From an uncultured Blautia sp. (GTDB lineage Bacteria > Bacillota > Clostridia > Lachnospirales > Lachnospiraceae), in NCBI GenBank assembly GCA_900551075.1, contig URVB01000014.1, forward strand, positions 1-64,000: DNA of 64,000 nt, given 5' to 3'. Made by a program: the position numbers and the translations under genes. Below, piece after piece: positions 17,163 through 26,468 of the stretch. How positions within the stretch are numbered: the first letter of the stretch is position 1; the number at the start of each line of letters is the position of its first letter. Below the pieces are notes generated by a model that was not told the DNA's origin, made no database searches, and saw only the letters and a list, made by a program, of their open reading frames with translations.

Positions 17163-17957
17163 ATGAATATTGGAGCAATTATCATGGCAACGATCGTGGT
17201 TGCGGCAGTCGGTCTCTTTATCGGGGTTTTCCTGGGGATTGCAGGAAAGAAGTTTGCTGTGGAGGTAGACGAAAGAGAGGTTCAAGTACGAGAGGCACTT
17301 CCCGGAAATAACTGCGGCGGATGCGGTTTTCCGGGCTGTGACGGTCTGGCAGCGGCAATCGCCAGGGGTGAGGCTCCGGTGAACGGATGTCCTGTAGGCG
17401 GTGATCCGGTCGGAAAGATTATTGCCGGAATTATGGGACAGGAGGTTGTAGAAACCGACCGTCAGGTGGCATTTGTCAAATGTGCCGGAACCTGTGAAAA
17501 GACAAAGAGCAATTACGAGTACACAGGTGTGGAGGATTGTGAAATGCTGGCCTTTGTTCCGGGCGGCGGTGCCAAAGCCTGTGATTATGGATGCCTTGGC
17601 TTTGGAAGCTGTGTCAGAGCCTGTCCATTTGATGCGATACATATTGAAAACGGTGTGGCTGTAGTTGACAGAGAGGCATGCAAAGCCTGCGGTAAGTGTG
17701 TGGCAAAATGTCCGAAGCATCTGATCGAGCTGGTGCCGTATGAACAGCTTACTTTTGTGGGATGCAGCTCGCATGCGAAGGGGAAGGCAGTGACCGGCTC
17801 CTGTGAGGTAGGCTGTATCGGATGTAAGAAATGTGAGAAGACCTGTCCAAACGGTGCGATTACAGTGACAGATTTCTGTGCACACATTGATTACACAAAA
17901 TGTACAAACTGTGGTGCATGTAAAGATGCATGCCCAAGAGGTATTATTTTCTCCTGA
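17163..17957 (+). CDS. rnfB: Rnf complex subunit B, ferredoxin-type electron entry subunit
   Basis: Takes electrons from reduced ferredoxin. An N-terminal membrane anchor covers residues 1-26. It is followed by the [4Fe-4S] domain NNCGGCGFPGCDG with a later Cys in VNGCPVGG. Cysteines follow in the middle domain (KCAGTCEK), and several ferredoxin motifs: CLGFGSCVRACP, CKACGKCVAKCP, CIGCKKCEKTCP and CTNCGACKDACP. At 264 residues it is the usual clostridial length. It is the last gene of the operon and is followed by a strong terminator. Confidence 0.96.
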   Translation: MNIGAIIMATIVVAAVGLFIGVFLGIAGKKFAVEVDEREVQVREALPGNNCGGCGFPGCDGLAAAIARGEAPVNGCPVGGDPVGKIIAGIMGQEVVETDRQVAFVKCAGTCEKTKSNYEYTGVEDCEMLAFVPGGGAKACDYGCLGFGSCVRACPFDAIHIENGVAVVDREACKACGKCVAKCPKHLIELVPYEQLTFVGCSSHAKGKAVTGSCEVGCIGCKKCEKTCPNGAITVTDFCAHIDYTKCTNCGACKDACPRGIIFS

Positions 17958-17978
17958 ATTGCATATGGAAGATGACGG

Positions 17979-18011
17979 ATCGGCCGCGGGGATTCTGCGG
18001 CTGATTTTTTT
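17979..18011 (+). terminator. Terminator of the rnf operon
   Basis: ATCGGCCGC (17979-17987) pairs with GCGGCTGAT (17997-18005), followed by a run of T. Confidence 0.9.
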
Positions 18012-18079
18012 ATGGGATAGTACTCCGTTTTGCTCTGAATGCAATCCGGTTACATGTAAAACAAAAAAGCCGACACTTC

Positions 18080-18108
18080 TTGAAGTATGAATGCCAAGGT
18101 GATAAAAT
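18080..18108 (+). promoter_or_regulatory. Promoter of the NusG domain II gene
   Basis: TTGAAG at 18080-18085, 17-base spacer, TAAAAT at 18103-18108. The gene starts 34 bases downstream. Confidence 0.65.
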
Positions 18109-18141
18109 AGACGAAAACCAGCAGAGTGAATGGAGAACAGA

Positions 18142-18510
18142 ATGAAAAAAAAGGACATGCTTCTGGCGGGGAGTGTTTGCGTACTGGCAGCAGTGATCTG
18201 GATAGCGGTACACGTTTTCATGCCGAAGGAAAATCATAAAATACGGATAACCGTGGACGGGGAGGTATTCGGAGAATACTCCCTGGATGAGAACCGGGAA
18301 ATTGCGATCGGAGACACAAATGTCTGCAGGATTCAGGATGGAAAGGTACAGATGACAGAGGCCGATTGTCCGGATCAGCTATGTATACATCAGAGAGCGG
18401 TGGACGCAGGCGGCGGTTCTGTCATCTGTCTGCCGAATAAAGTAGTAATTGAGGCAATATCCGATTCCGGGGACACAGGGAGCAGTGAGGAGATAGATAC
18501 GGTAGTATAA
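18142..18510 (+). CDS. Membrane-anchored NusG domain II-containing protein
   Basis: A 122-residue protein with an N-terminal membrane anchor (about residues 5-25) and an exported beta domain. The domain contains ITVDGEVFGEYSLDENREI and the conserved ADCPDQLCIHQRAV...ICLPNKVVIE pattern with three cysteines, typical of stand-alone NusG_II proteins in Firmicutes. These often sit next to Rnf or FMN-binding (ApbE-type) genes. Here it is directly after rnfB but has its own promoter and is not in that transcript. ATG 18142 follows GGAGA. An in-frame ATG at 18130 is less well placed. The function is unknown. Confidence 0.8.
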   Translation: MKKKDMLLAGSVCVLAAVIWIAVHVFMPKENHKIRITVDGEVFGEYSLDENREIAIGDTNVCRIQDGKVQMTEADCPDQLCIHQRAVDAGGGSVICLPNKVVIEAISDSGDTGSSEEIDTVV

Positions 18511-18528
18511 GAAATGCCGAATAGATGT

Positions 18529-18557
18529 TTGCTTTTTTATGTCTGATATGATATGAT
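18529..18557 (+). promoter_or_regulatory. Promoter of ruvAB
   Basis: TTGCTT at 18529-18534, 17-base spacer, TATGAT at 18552-18557. Confidence 0.6.
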
Positions 18558-18615
18558 GTCGTCAGTGTGCTGAAAAAGACAGTGAAAAAGGGAACTGCAG
18601 GATAGGAGAAAATTT

Positions 18616-19221
18616 ATGATAGCATTTATACGGGGGATTGTAGCAGATATGACAGAGTCCTCCATAATTTTGGAGGCCGGTAATATCGGATATGAAATTT
18701 TTATGACCTCATCTGCTATGGACCGGCTTCTTCGTACCGGTGAGGAAGTGAAGATACATACGTATTTTCATGTGCGTGAGGATGCCATGCAGCTTTATGG
18801 GTTTTTGTCCAAGGATGATCTGCAGATGTTTCGGCTGCTGCTGGGAGTAAACGGAATCGGTCCCAAGGCTGCACTCGGGGTGATGTCCGGAATTACCCCG
18901 GATGAACTGCGGTTTGCCGTTCTTTCGGATGATGTCAAAACGATTTCCAAGGCCCCCGGCATTGGTAAGAAAACCGCACAGAAGCTGATCCTGGAGCTGA
19001 AAGACAAGCTGAAGCTGGAGGATGCCTTTGAGCTGAAGCTTGCACATGAGCATGCAGCTGAAGGCAGTGCCTCTGTCCATGACGGGCACCAGGAGGCTGT
19101 GGAAGCTTTGGTGGCTCTGGGTTACAGCAATACGGATGCCCTGCGTGCAGTGCGTCAGGTAACGGATGTGGATGCTGAGGATGTTGAGGCGGTCCTGAGA
19201 GCAGCTCTTAAGAATTTATAG
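18616..19221 (+). CDS. ruvA: Holliday junction DNA helicase subunit RuvA
   Basis: Binds Holliday junctions and loads RuvB for branch migration. The N-terminal OB domain starts MIAFIRGIVADMTESSIILEAGNIGYEI. Two helix-hairpin-helix motifs follow, LLGVNGIGPKAALGVMSG and ISKAPGIGKKTAQKLILELKDK. A C-terminal RuvB-contacting domain contains EAVEALVALGYSNTDALRAV. 201 residues, full length. ruvB follows after 23 bases. Confidence 0.96.
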   Translation: MIAFIRGIVADMTESSIILEAGNIGYEIFMTSSAMDRLLRTGEEVKIHTYFHVREDAMQLYGFLSKDDLQMFRLLLGVNGIGPKAALGVMSGITPDELRFAVLSDDVKTISKAPGIGKKTAQKLILELKDKLKLEDAFELKLAHEHAAEGSASVHDGHQEAVEALVALGYSNTDALRAVRQVTDVDAEDVEAVLRAALKNL

Positions 19222-19244
19222 AAGGAACCGGATCGGAGCTTAAG

Positions 19245-20243
19245 ATGGAAAAAAGAATCATAACAACGGATGTAACAGAGGAGGATTTTCCTCTGGAAGG
19301 AAGTTTGCGTCCGCAGACTTTGGATGAATATATTGGCCAGGAGAAAACAAAAAGTACTCTGAAGATTTATATTGAGGCGGCAAAACAGCGTCACGATGCT
19401 CTGGATCATGTTCTGTTTTATGGTCCTCCCGGCCTGGGGAAAACAACCCTGTCCGGCATTATTGCCAATGAAATGGGTGTACATATGAAGGTGACGTCAG
19501 GACCGGCAATTGAGAAGCCGGGAGAAATGGCGGCAATTCTGAATAATCTCCAGGAGGGGGATATCCTTTTTGTAGATGAGATTCATCGCCTGAACCGGCA
19601 GGTGGAGGAAGTGCTGTATCCTGCAATGGAGGATTATGCCATTGACATTATGATCGGGAAGGGGGCATCTGCCCGTTCCATACGTCTGGATCTGCCGAAA
19701 TTTACGCTGGTGGGAGCCACTACCCGTGCCGGGCTGCTTTCTGCACCTCTGCGGGACCGGTTTGGTGTGATGCATCATCTGGAATTTTATGATCAGAAAG
19801 ACCTTCAGACGATCATTCTGCGCTCCGCGCAGGTGTTGGGAGTTGAGATTGATGTAAAAGGCGCTGCTGAGATCGCAAAACGATCACGGGGAACGCCCAG
19901 GCTTGCCAATCGTCTGTTGAAACGTGTCAGAGATTTTGCACAGGTAAAATACGATGGACGGATTACTTATGATGTGGCAGCTTTTGCGCTGGACCTTCTG
20001 GAGGTGGATCAATATGGACTGGATAAGATTGACCGCAGAATCCTGAAGACCCTGATCGCGAATTTTCAGGGCGGCCCGGTGGGCCTGGAGACTTTGGCGG
20101 CAGCTATTGGTGAGGATGCAGGTACCCTTGAGGATGTTTATGAGCCGTATCTTCTGCAGAATGGATTTTTAAACAGAACGCCGCGCGGGCGTATGGCTTC
20201 TGCCCTTGCATATGAGCATTTGGGGTATAAGAAGATTTCTTAA
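19245..20243 (+). CDS. ruvB: Holliday junction branch migration ATPase RuvB
   Basis: AAA+ motor of the RuvAB complex. The start region LEGSLRPQTLDEYIGQEK is typical. Walker A is GPPGLGKTTL (about residue 62) and Walker B is LFVDEIHRLNR. Sensor I is GATTRAGLLSAPLRDRFG, and the winged-helix end carries NGFLNRTPRGRMA. 332 residues, full length. It shares the promoter upstream of ruvA. Confidence 0.97.
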   Translation: MEKRIITTDVTEEDFPLEGSLRPQTLDEYIGQEKTKSTLKIYIEAAKQRHDALDHVLFYGPPGLGKTTLSGIIANEMGVHMKVTSGPAIEKPGEMAAILNNLQEGDILFVDEIHRLNRQVEEVLYPAMEDYAIDIMIGKGASARSIRLDLPKFTLVGATTRAGLLSAPLRDRFGVMHHLEFYDQKDLQTIILRSAQVLGVEIDVKGAAEIAKRSRGTPRLANRLLKRVRDFAQVKYDGRITYDVAAFALDLLEVDQYGLDKIDRRILKTLIANFQGGPVGLETLAAAIGEDAGTLEDVYEPYLLQNGFLNRTPRGRMASALAYEHLGYKKIS

Positions 20244-20274
20244 AAATATTCTATACTTTTCTACAAAATTCGAT

Positions 20275-20280
20275 TATAAT
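20275..20280 (+). promoter_or_regulatory. Probable -10 element for zapA
   Basis: TATAAT 47 bases before the zapA start. No good -35 match at 17 bases. Confidence 0.35.
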
Positions 20281-20326
20281 GAACTGTAGGCGGGAATACG
20301 ATAGAAAAATACAGGAGGCTTGTATT

Positions 20327-20734
20327 ATGGCAGTCAAGAATACGGCACAGGTAGTGATCGGAGGGAAAATAATCACCCTGGGAGGCTATGAATCAGAGGA
20401 ATATTTTCAAAAGGTAGCATCCTATATAAATAATAAGATTTCGGAGTTAAGCGCAATGCCGGGATATTCCAGGCAGCCAATGGAGACAAAGCACACCCTG
20501 CTGAGCTTGAATATTACTGACGACTATTTTAAGGCAAAAAAACAGGCAGAGATTTTTGAACAGGATCTGCAGCAGAAGGATCAGGAAATGTATGAACTGA
20601 AGCATGAGCTGATCTCATTAAAGATGCAGATTGAGGATGCACAGAAAAAGGCGCAGGAAGCGCAGGAACAGAAAAGCCTGTTGGAGGGCAAGGTAAAGGA
20701 ATTGGAAAAAGAGCTTGACGAAATGCTAAAGTAA
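20327..20734 (+). CDS. zapA: Cell division protein ZapA
   Basis: FtsZ-associated protein that bundles protofilaments at the division ring. The N-terminal ZapA domain has VVIGGKIITLGGYESEEYFQKVASYINNKI, then a long coiled coil (about residues 60-135, rich in Glu, Lys and Gln). At 135 residues it is longer than the 85-110 of many ZapA proteins because of the extended coil, as is common in clostridia. ATG 20327 follows AGGAGG. The frame is open from 20279 but without a ribosome site. Confidence 0.88.
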   Translation: MAVKNTAQVVIGGKIITLGGYESEEYFQKVASYINNKISELSAMPGYSRQPMETKHTLLSLNITDDYFKAKKQAEIFEQDLQQKDQEMYELKHELISLKMQIEDAQKKAQEAQEQKSLLEGKVKELEKELDEMLK

Positions 20735-20742
20735 AGGTCAGA

Positions 20743-20775
20743 AGGGGGATTGCTTCGGTAATCCCTTTTTGCTTT
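20743..20775 (+). terminator. Terminator after zapA
   Basis: GGGATTGC (20746-20753) pairs with GTAATCCC (20758-20765) around a TTCG tetraloop, then TTTTTGCTTT. Confidence 0.85.
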
Positions 20776-20818
20776 ATGAAATCCTTTTATATTAAAAACA
20801 GAAAGCTGAGGACTTATT

Positions 20819-22984
20819 TTGAGTAATAAACAGATTGAGCTTTTATCACCGGCAGGCTCCTATGAGGGCTTTGAGGCGGCACTCGGGGCAGGCGCAGATG
20901 CTGTCTATGTGGGAGGGGCTGCTTTCGGAGCGAGAGCTTATGCACAAAATTTTGATGAGGAGGAGCTGGTTCAGGCAATCCATACCGCTCACATCCATGG
21001 AAAGAAATTGTATTTGACAGTCAATACCCTTTTGAAGAACCGGGAACTGAAGGAGGAGCTGTATACCTATTTGTCTCCCTGCTATGAGGCTGGTCTGGAT
21101 GCTGTCATTGTGCAGGATATGGGGGTGATGCGGTTTATCCGGCGTAATTTCCCCGGACTTCCCATACATGCCAGTACCCAGATGACAGTTACAGGTCCGG
21201 CAGGGATGAAATTTCTGGAAAGCCAGGGTGCGGCACGCGTGGTAGCAGCCAGGGAGCTGAGCCTGGCGGAGCTTTCGGCTATGCACAGGACAAGCCGGAT
21301 AGAAATAGAGGCTTTTGTCCATGGTGCACTTTGCTACAGCTTCTCCGGCCAATGTCTGATGAGCAGTCTTCTTGGAGGAAGAAGCGGAAACCGCGGAAGG
21401 TGCGCACAGCCCTGCCGGCTGCCGTACCAAACCAGTGAAGATGGCATACATTATCAGGGAAAAGAAGAGCTGTGCCCTCTGAGTCTGAAGGATATCTGTA
21501 CGCTGGATTTGTTACCTCAAATACTCGAAGCGGGTGTACTTTCTCTGAAAATTGAGGGAAGGATGAAACAGCCTGCATATACTGCAGGGGTGACAGGTAT
21601 TTACCGGAAATATCTGGATATACTTTTGGAAAATGGAAGTGCTTCTTATCATGTGGAAGAGGAAGACCGGAGGTATCTTCTGGATATTTTCAACAGAGGC
21701 GGTTCCTGCACGGGGTATTATGAGCAGCAGAACGGGTCTTCCATGCTGGCGTTTTCCAATGAAAAGAAAACAGGCAGTGTTTCCCCTGAGATTACAAAAA
21801 GAAAAGAAAAAATTTATGGGAATTTCACACTTTTTCCCGGCAGTCCTGCTATACTGGAGGTATCCTGCCGGGGAAGGAACGCGGCAGCATCTGCCGGGGA
21901 GGTACAGTTTGCCAGGAGTCAGCCTGTGGAGGAGGAACGTATCCGACAGCAGATGGAAAGGATCGGAAATACGGAATTTACATGGGGAAGCCTGGACATA
22001 CAGATGGACGAAAATATCTTTGTGCCTGTGAAGGCCTTGAATGAAGTCCGCCGCAATGCGCTTAAAGAGCTGAGGAAAAAGCTGTGTGAGGAAAAATACA
22101 GGGTGCTTTCCGGGGAGCCTGTGTATGAGACTGTATCTGTCACGGACAATACAGAGCAGAAGGTATCCATATATGTATCCTGTGAATCAAAGGAACAGGC
22201 GCTCATCCTGTGCAGAAACAGAGAAATCAGGGGGATGTACCTGGCCTTTGATGCCATGGGCGCATGTATGAAGTCCGGTGTTCAGAAGCAAATGGAGCTG
22301 TATCTGGCCCTCCCGCATATGACAAGGGGACGGGCGCCCGAGGGCTTTTTTGTTCAGGCATTGGAATGGCTTCGGCATGGAATGACAGGCTTTCTGGTAA
22401 GAAATCTGGAGTCCTATGCCATGCTTAAGGAGATGGGACTTACGAAGTTCTGTGTGCTGGATGCCTCCATGTATGTCTGGAATGATGAAGCTGCGGCATT
22501 CTGGCGGGAGGAGGGCGTGCTTCGCAATACGATTCCGCTGGAATTGAATCAAAAAGAGCTGCGGCATCGTTATAATAAAGAGAGCGAGATGCTCATCTAC
22601 GGGTATCTTCCTTTGATGCTCTCTGCCCAGTGTGCGAAGAAGAACGTATATCGCTGTGATAAAAGGCAGGGCAGAGTATTCCTGAAGGACCGTTATGATA
22701 AGGCGTTTCCAAGCGTCTGCCACTGCCGCCCATGGAAAATGGAAAATACAGGAAGCCGGGAGTACTGTTATAATATCATTTACAACAGCATTCCTTATGG
22801 GCTTTTGAAGGAAGCACGTCAGGTTAAGGATTTAGGAGCGGCGTCCCTCAGGCTTGCATTTACTATGGAAAGCCCGGATGAGGCAGAGCGTATTTTAGAA
22901 GAATTTCTGAAGGTTTATCTGCATCAGGGGACTCCCGGGAACCGAGAATTTACAAAAGGTCATTTTAAAAGAGGAGCCGAGTAA
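20819..22984 (+). CDS. U32 family peptidase / RlhA-like protein with DUF3656 region
   Basis: A 721-residue protein of the U32 family, whose members include RlhA (23S rRNA C2501 hydroxylation) and collagenase-like proteins. The N-terminal TIM-barrel half starts IELLSPAGSYEGFEAALGAGADAVYVGG. The signature block is around GALCYSFSGQCLMSSLLGGRSGNRGRCAQPCRLPY, whose cysteines are the likely iron-sulfur ligands, with KIEGRMKQPAY after it. Residues about 370-480 are the DUF3656 insert, and a C-terminal barrel part contains more cysteines (SVCHCRPWKM). The frame starts with TTG at 20819 after GAGGA. No in-frame ATG is close by. It is 6 bases before the FtsW-like gene. Confidence 0.88.
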   Translation: MSNKQIELLSPAGSYEGFEAALGAGADAVYVGGAAFGARAYAQNFDEEELVQAIHTAHIHGKKLYLTVNTLLKNRELKEELYTYLSPCYEAGLDAVIVQDMGVMRFIRRNFPGLPIHASTQMTVTGPAGMKFLESQGAARVVAARELSLAELSAMHRTSRIEIEAFVHGALCYSFSGQCLMSSLLGGRSGNRGRCAQPCRLPYQTSEDGIHYQGKEELCPLSLKDICTLDLLPQILEAGVLSLKIEGRMKQPAYTAGVTGIYRKYLDILLENGSASYHVEEEDRRYLLDIFNRGGSCTGYYEQQNGSSMLAFSNEKKTGSVSPEITKRKEKIYGNFTLFPGSPAILEVSCRGRNAAASAGEVQFARSQPVEEERIRQQMERIGNTEFTWGSLDIQMDENIFVPVKALNEVRRNALKELRKKLCEEKYRVLSGEPVYETVSVTDNTEQKVSIYVSCESKEQALILCRNREIRGMYLAFDAMGACMKSGVQKQMELYLALPHMTRGRAPEGFFVQALEWLRHGMTGFLVRNLESYAMLKEMGLTKFCVLDASMYVWNDEAAAFWREEGVLRNTIPLELNQKELRHRYNKESEMLIYGYLPLMLSAQCAKKNVYRCDKRQGRVFLKDRYDKAFPSVCHCRPWKMENTGSREYCYNIIYNSIPYGLLKEARQVKDLGAASLRLAFTMESPDEAERILEEFLKVYLHQGTPGNREFTKGHFKRGAE

Positions 22985-22990
22985 AGGCGT

Positions 22991-24361
22991 ATGATTAATG
23001 TAATTGTTGAATTATCCAAGTATATCATTCTGACATTGATGATCGTTTACACCTTCCATTGTTTTTATACGGTACATCAGCAGGATGAGGAAGAAAAAAA
23101 TGAATTGCTGAGACAGCAGCTTGTGTTGATCTTTTTCATGGATTTCACTGCTTTTCTGGTGATTTACCTGAAAACCTGGGACTTTAGGGTGATCCGGTTT
23201 TATATTGAGATGCTGGTGTTTTTTGCCGTTGTGCAGATTTTGTACCGCGTATTTTATAAAAAGGCATCCCTGCTTTTGCTGAATAATATGTGTATGCTGT
23301 TAAGCGTGGGATTTATTATGCTGTGCCGGCTGGATATAGAAACAGCAACCAGGCAGCTTTTGATCGCTGCAGCCGCAAGTGCGGTTGCACTGATCATACC
23401 GGTCATGATCCGCAAAATGAAATTTTTGCGTAAGCTGACCTGGCTGTATGCAGGAATCGGTGTGGTTTTGCTGGCGGCGGTATTTGTTCTGGCAAGGAGC
23501 AGCTATGGTGCGAAGCTTTCACTCATGGGTATCCAGCCTTCGGAGGCCATCAAGATCACATTTGTATTTTTCATGGCGGCTTTGCTGTCCGGAGATACGG
23601 GCTTTCGGACCGTGGCAGAGGCTACGGTCGTGGCAGGACTTCATGTGGGAATCCTGGTGCTTTCCAGAGACCTGGGAAGCGCGGTGATCTTTTTTGTAGC
23701 ATATTTGGTCATGGTTTATGTAGCAACGAAGCAGCCGGGATATCTTGCTCTTGGAATGGGAGGGGGAAGTGTAGCGGCAGTGATCGCCTATTATCTGTTC
23801 GGACATGTCCGCCAGAGGGTCCGTGCATGGAAGGACCCCATGGCGGTTTATCAGAATGAAGGCTATCAGATCGTGCAGTCTCTGTTTGCCATAGGGACAG
23901 GGGGCTGGTTCGGCATGGGTCTGTGCCAGGGCTCCCCGGAGATCATTCCGGTTGTTAAAAACGACTTTATTTTCAGCGCGATCTGCGAGGAGCTGGGAGG
24001 AATTTTTGCAGTTTGCTTAATTCTGGTATGTATGAGCTTTTTCCTTATGATCGTAAATATTGCTCTGAAGATCAAGAATCCGTTCTATAAGCTGATTGCA
24101 CTCGGACTTGGCACGGAATATGCATTCCAGGTATTCCTGACAATCGGAGGTGCTACGAAGTTTATTCCGATGACCGGTGTTACACTTCCCCTGGTAAGCT
24201 ACGGAGGAAGCTCTCTTATGAGTACCATATTGATGCTGGCGATCATTCAGGGATTGTATATTTTAAGGGAAGACGAGGACGAAGAATTTGAGAAACGCAG
24301 AAAAGAAGCGGCGAAAAGAATTAGAGAAAGAGCAAAAGCGCAGAGAGCGGGAGATTTCTAA
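22991..24361 (+). CDS. FtsW/RodA/SpoVE family peptidoglycan glycosyltransferase
   Basis: A SEDS-family membrane enzyme that polymerises lipid II into glycan strands together with a class B penicillin-binding protein. About ten to twelve membrane segments. Conserved parts are IQPSEAIKITFVFF, LSRDLGSAVIFFVAY (with the key Asp), GTGGWFGMGLCQGSP and the C-terminal TGVTLPLVSYGGSS. 456 residues, with a longer N-terminal membrane region than RodA. Its last 74 bases overlap the start of the PBP2 gene, so the two are translationally linked, matching their expected work as a pair. It could serve elongation, division or sporulation. Confidence 0.92.
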   Translation: MINVIVELSKYIILTLMIVYTFHCFYTVHQQDEEEKNELLRQQLVLIFFMDFTAFLVIYLKTWDFRVIRFYIEMLVFFAVVQILYRVFYKKASLLLLNNMCMLLSVGFIMLCRLDIETATRQLLIAAAASAVALIIPVMIRKMKFLRKLTWLYAGIGVVLLAAVFVLARSSYGAKLSLMGIQPSEAIKITFVFFMAALLSGDTGFRTVAEATVVAGLHVGILVLSRDLGSAVIFFVAYLVMVYVATKQPGYLALGMGGGSVAAVIAYYLFGHVRQRVRAWKDPMAVYQNEGYQIVQSLFAIGTGGWFGMGLCQGSPEIIPVVKNDFIFSAICEELGGIFAVCLILVCMSFFLMIVNIALKIKNPFYKLIALGLGTEYAFQVFLTIGGATKFIPMTGVTLPLVSYGGSSLMSTILMLAIIQGLYILREDEDEEFEKRRKEAAKRIRERAKAQRAGDF

Positions 24362-25766
24362 AAGAAGAAAGGCCAAAAACAGGGAATATTCTTTCGTTTC
24401 TTACTTTTTTATGCTGATATTTATCAGTCTGATCGGTTATGTGATCTACTTCAATGCAGCAAAAAGTGAGACGTTTATCAATAGTCCGTATAATACGAGA
24501 CAGGATACCTTCTCTGACCGTGTTATCCGCGGTCAGATTCTTTCGTCAGATGGAGAGATACTGGCAAAAACAGATGTTTATGAGGATGGAACGGAGGACA
24601 GAATCTATCCTTATGCAAATATTTTTGCGCATGTGATCGGATATGATACAAACGGAAAGAGCGGTCTGGAATCTGAGGCGAATTTCCAGCTTTTAAGCTC
24701 TCATGCTTTTTTTCTGGAACAGATGAAGAACGAGTTCCGCGGAGAAAAAAATATGGGAGATACGGTAATTTCCACGTTAAACGCCAATCTGCAGTCTACA
24801 GCGTATTATGCCCTTGGAGACAGAAGAGGGGCAGTGGTGGCTATAGAACCTTCAACCGGAAAAATCCTTGCCATGGTCAGCAAGCCGGATTTCGACCCGA
24901 ATACACTTGCTGAGAACTGGGAACGGCTGGTCAGTGATGAGACAAACAGCAGTCTCTTGAACCGTGCGACAATGGGACAGTATCCGCCCGGTTCTACCTT
25001 CAAGATCGTAACAGCTCTTGATTATTTCCGGAAAAAGGGCAGCTTTGAAGGATATTCTTATCTCTGTCAGGGCAGTATTACAGTAGATGACCATACGATA
25101 CAGTGTTATAACGGCAATGTGCATGGACAGGAGGATTTTTATTCCGCGTTTGCAAGCTCCTGCAACTGTGCGTTTGCAGATATGGGAATTGATCTGGGAG
25201 GCTCTTCGCTTCGAAAGACCAGTGAGGATCTGCTTTTTAATAAAACTCTCCCGTTGGAGGACTCCCGAAGGAGTACCTTCTCCCTGGATAAAAGCTCTGT
25301 TACTCCGCTGATCATGCAGACGTCCATCGGACAGGGAAACACCCTGGTTTCCCCTATACACATGGCGTTGATCACCAGTGCCATTGCAAACGGCGGAGTA
25401 TTGATGAAACCGTATTTGATTGATGAGGTAGTCAATAATACGGGAGAAGCGGTCAGCAGGACAGAAGCGGTTTCCTATAAGCGGCTGATGAGTACGAATG
25501 AAGCGAACCTTCTTGGCAAGCTGATGAAAGGGGTCGTGGATTACGGGACAGCTTCTGCTTTGAGCGGAAGAGGGTATACAGCGGCCGGAAAAACAGGTTC
25601 TGCGGAATTCGATGAAAAAGGTTCCAGCCATTCCTGGTTTGTCGGATATTCCAATATTGATGATCCGGATATGGTGGTAGCGGTCATTGTGGAGAACGGA
25701 GGAACCGGAAGTGAAGCGGCCGTACCGATCGCAGGTCAGCTTTTTGATGCCTATTATTATAATTGA
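24288..25766 (+). CDS. Class B penicillin-binding protein 2 (transpeptidase)
   Basis: Cross-links peptidoglycan outside the membrane with the partner SEDS protein. A strongly basic cytoplasmic tail (residues 1-33, many Lys and Arg) precedes one membrane segment (about 36-56) and the exported part. The transpeptidase motifs are GSTFK (SxxK), SSCN (SxN) and AGKTGSAEF (KTG). 492 residues. The start appears to be TTG at 24288 inside the upstream gene, with GAGGACGAAG before it. A later start would cut the basic tail or the membrane segment. It lacks PASTA domains. Confidence 0.92.
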   Translation: MRNAEKKRRKELEKEQKRREREISKRRKAKNREYSFVSYFFMLIFISLIGYVIYFNAAKSETFINSPYNTRQDTFSDRVIRGQILSSDGEILAKTDVYEDGTEDRIYPYANIFAHVIGYDTNGKSGLESEANFQLLSSHAFFLEQMKNEFRGEKNMGDTVISTLNANLQSTAYYALGDRRGAVVAIEPSTGKILAMVSKPDFDPNTLAENWERLVSDETNSSLLNRATMGQYPPGSTFKIVTALDYFRKKGSFEGYSYLCQGSITVDDHTIQCYNGNVHGQEDFYSAFASSCNCAFADMGIDLGGSSLRKTSEDLLFNKTLPLEDSRRSTFSLDKSSVTPLIMQTSIGQGNTLVSPIHMALITSAIANGGVLMKPYLIDEVVNNTGEAVSRTEAVSYKRLMSTNEANLLGKLMKGVVDYGTASALSGRGYTAAGKTGSAEFDEKGSSHSWFVGYSNIDDPDMVVAVIVENGGTGSEAAVPIAGQLFDAYYYN

Positions 25767-25812
25767 GTTACAATACCTGCAGGGATAATTCATTTGAATA
25801 TCAGGATTTCTG

Positions 25813-25841
25813 TTGCCAGTTTCCTGAAAAAGAGGTATACT
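25813..25841 (+). promoter_or_regulatory. Promoter of the Nudix hydrolase gene
   Basis: TTGCCA at 25813-25818, 17-base spacer, TATACT at 25836-25841. Confidence 0.7.
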
Positions 25842-25895
25842 ATATTCAGTTTCGTGTATGACAAAAACACACGCATTACAGGAGGAAATTGCAAA

Positions 25896-26351
25896 ATGAT
25901 AGAAGCAACGAGCTGTGGCGGTGTGGTAATTCATCGGGGTAAGATACTCGCTTTATATAAGTCCTACAAGAACAGGTATGAGGGATGGGTATTGCCTAAG
26001 GGGACAGTGGAGCAAGGGGAAACGCATATTCAAACTGCTTTGCGTGAAGTGCGCGAAGAGGCGGATGTCAGCGCCTCCGTCGTGAAGTATATTGGCAAAA
26101 GCCATTATAACTTTACGGTTCCGGAGGATATGGTAACAAAGGAAGTGCACTGGTATCTGATGACGGCTGATAATTATCATAGCAAACCTCAACGAGAGGA
26201 ATTTTTTGTGGATTCGGGATATTACAAATTCCACGAAATTTATCATTTGCTTCGTTTTTCTAATGAAAAGCAGATTGTAGAGAGGGCGTATCAGGAGTAT
26301 CTGGAAATGCGGAGCGAGGGGCTCTGGGGAAAGCCGCACAGGTATTATTGA
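25896..26351 (+). CDS. Nudix hydrolase
   Basis: A 151-residue hydrolase of nucleoside diphosphates linked to another group. The Nudix box is visible as GTVEQGETHIQTALREVREEADV (G-x5-E-x7-REVREE), about residues 38-60. The start region TSCGGVVIHRGKILAL is the usual first strand pair. It resembles Ap4A/8-oxo-dGTP-type Nudix proteins, but the substrate cannot be set from sequence. ATG 25896 follows AGGAGG. An upstream open frame (from 25794) crosses the promoter. A terminator follows. Confidence 0.88.
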   Translation: MIEATSCGGVVIHRGKILALYKSYKNRYEGWVLPKGTVEQGETHIQTALREVREEADVSASVVKYIGKSHYNFTVPEDMVTKEVHWYLMTADNYHSKPQREEFFVDSGYYKFHEIYHLLRFSNEKQIVERAYQEYLEMRSEGLWGKPHRYY

Positions 26352-26375
26352 TGCCCATGCAGGAAATTATGAAAA

Positions 26376-26405
26376 AGGGCTGTGTTTTTACGCAGCCCTG
26401 TTTAG
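26376..26405 (+). terminator. Terminator after the Nudix gene
   Basis: AGGGCTG (26376-26382) pairs with CAGCCCT (26393-26399), then GTTTAG. Confidence 0.65.
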
Positions 26406-26468
26406 ATTATCAGGAAACAGGGTATCCTATTAAGGAAGACGATGTTTCAGGAAGAGCGGTGGTAAGGA

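Noticed and set aside
17109..18221. 370-codon minus-strand frame across rnfB and the NusG-II gene
   Set aside because: It crosses a rnf terminator and a promoter and is antisense to two supported genes. No recognisable domain.
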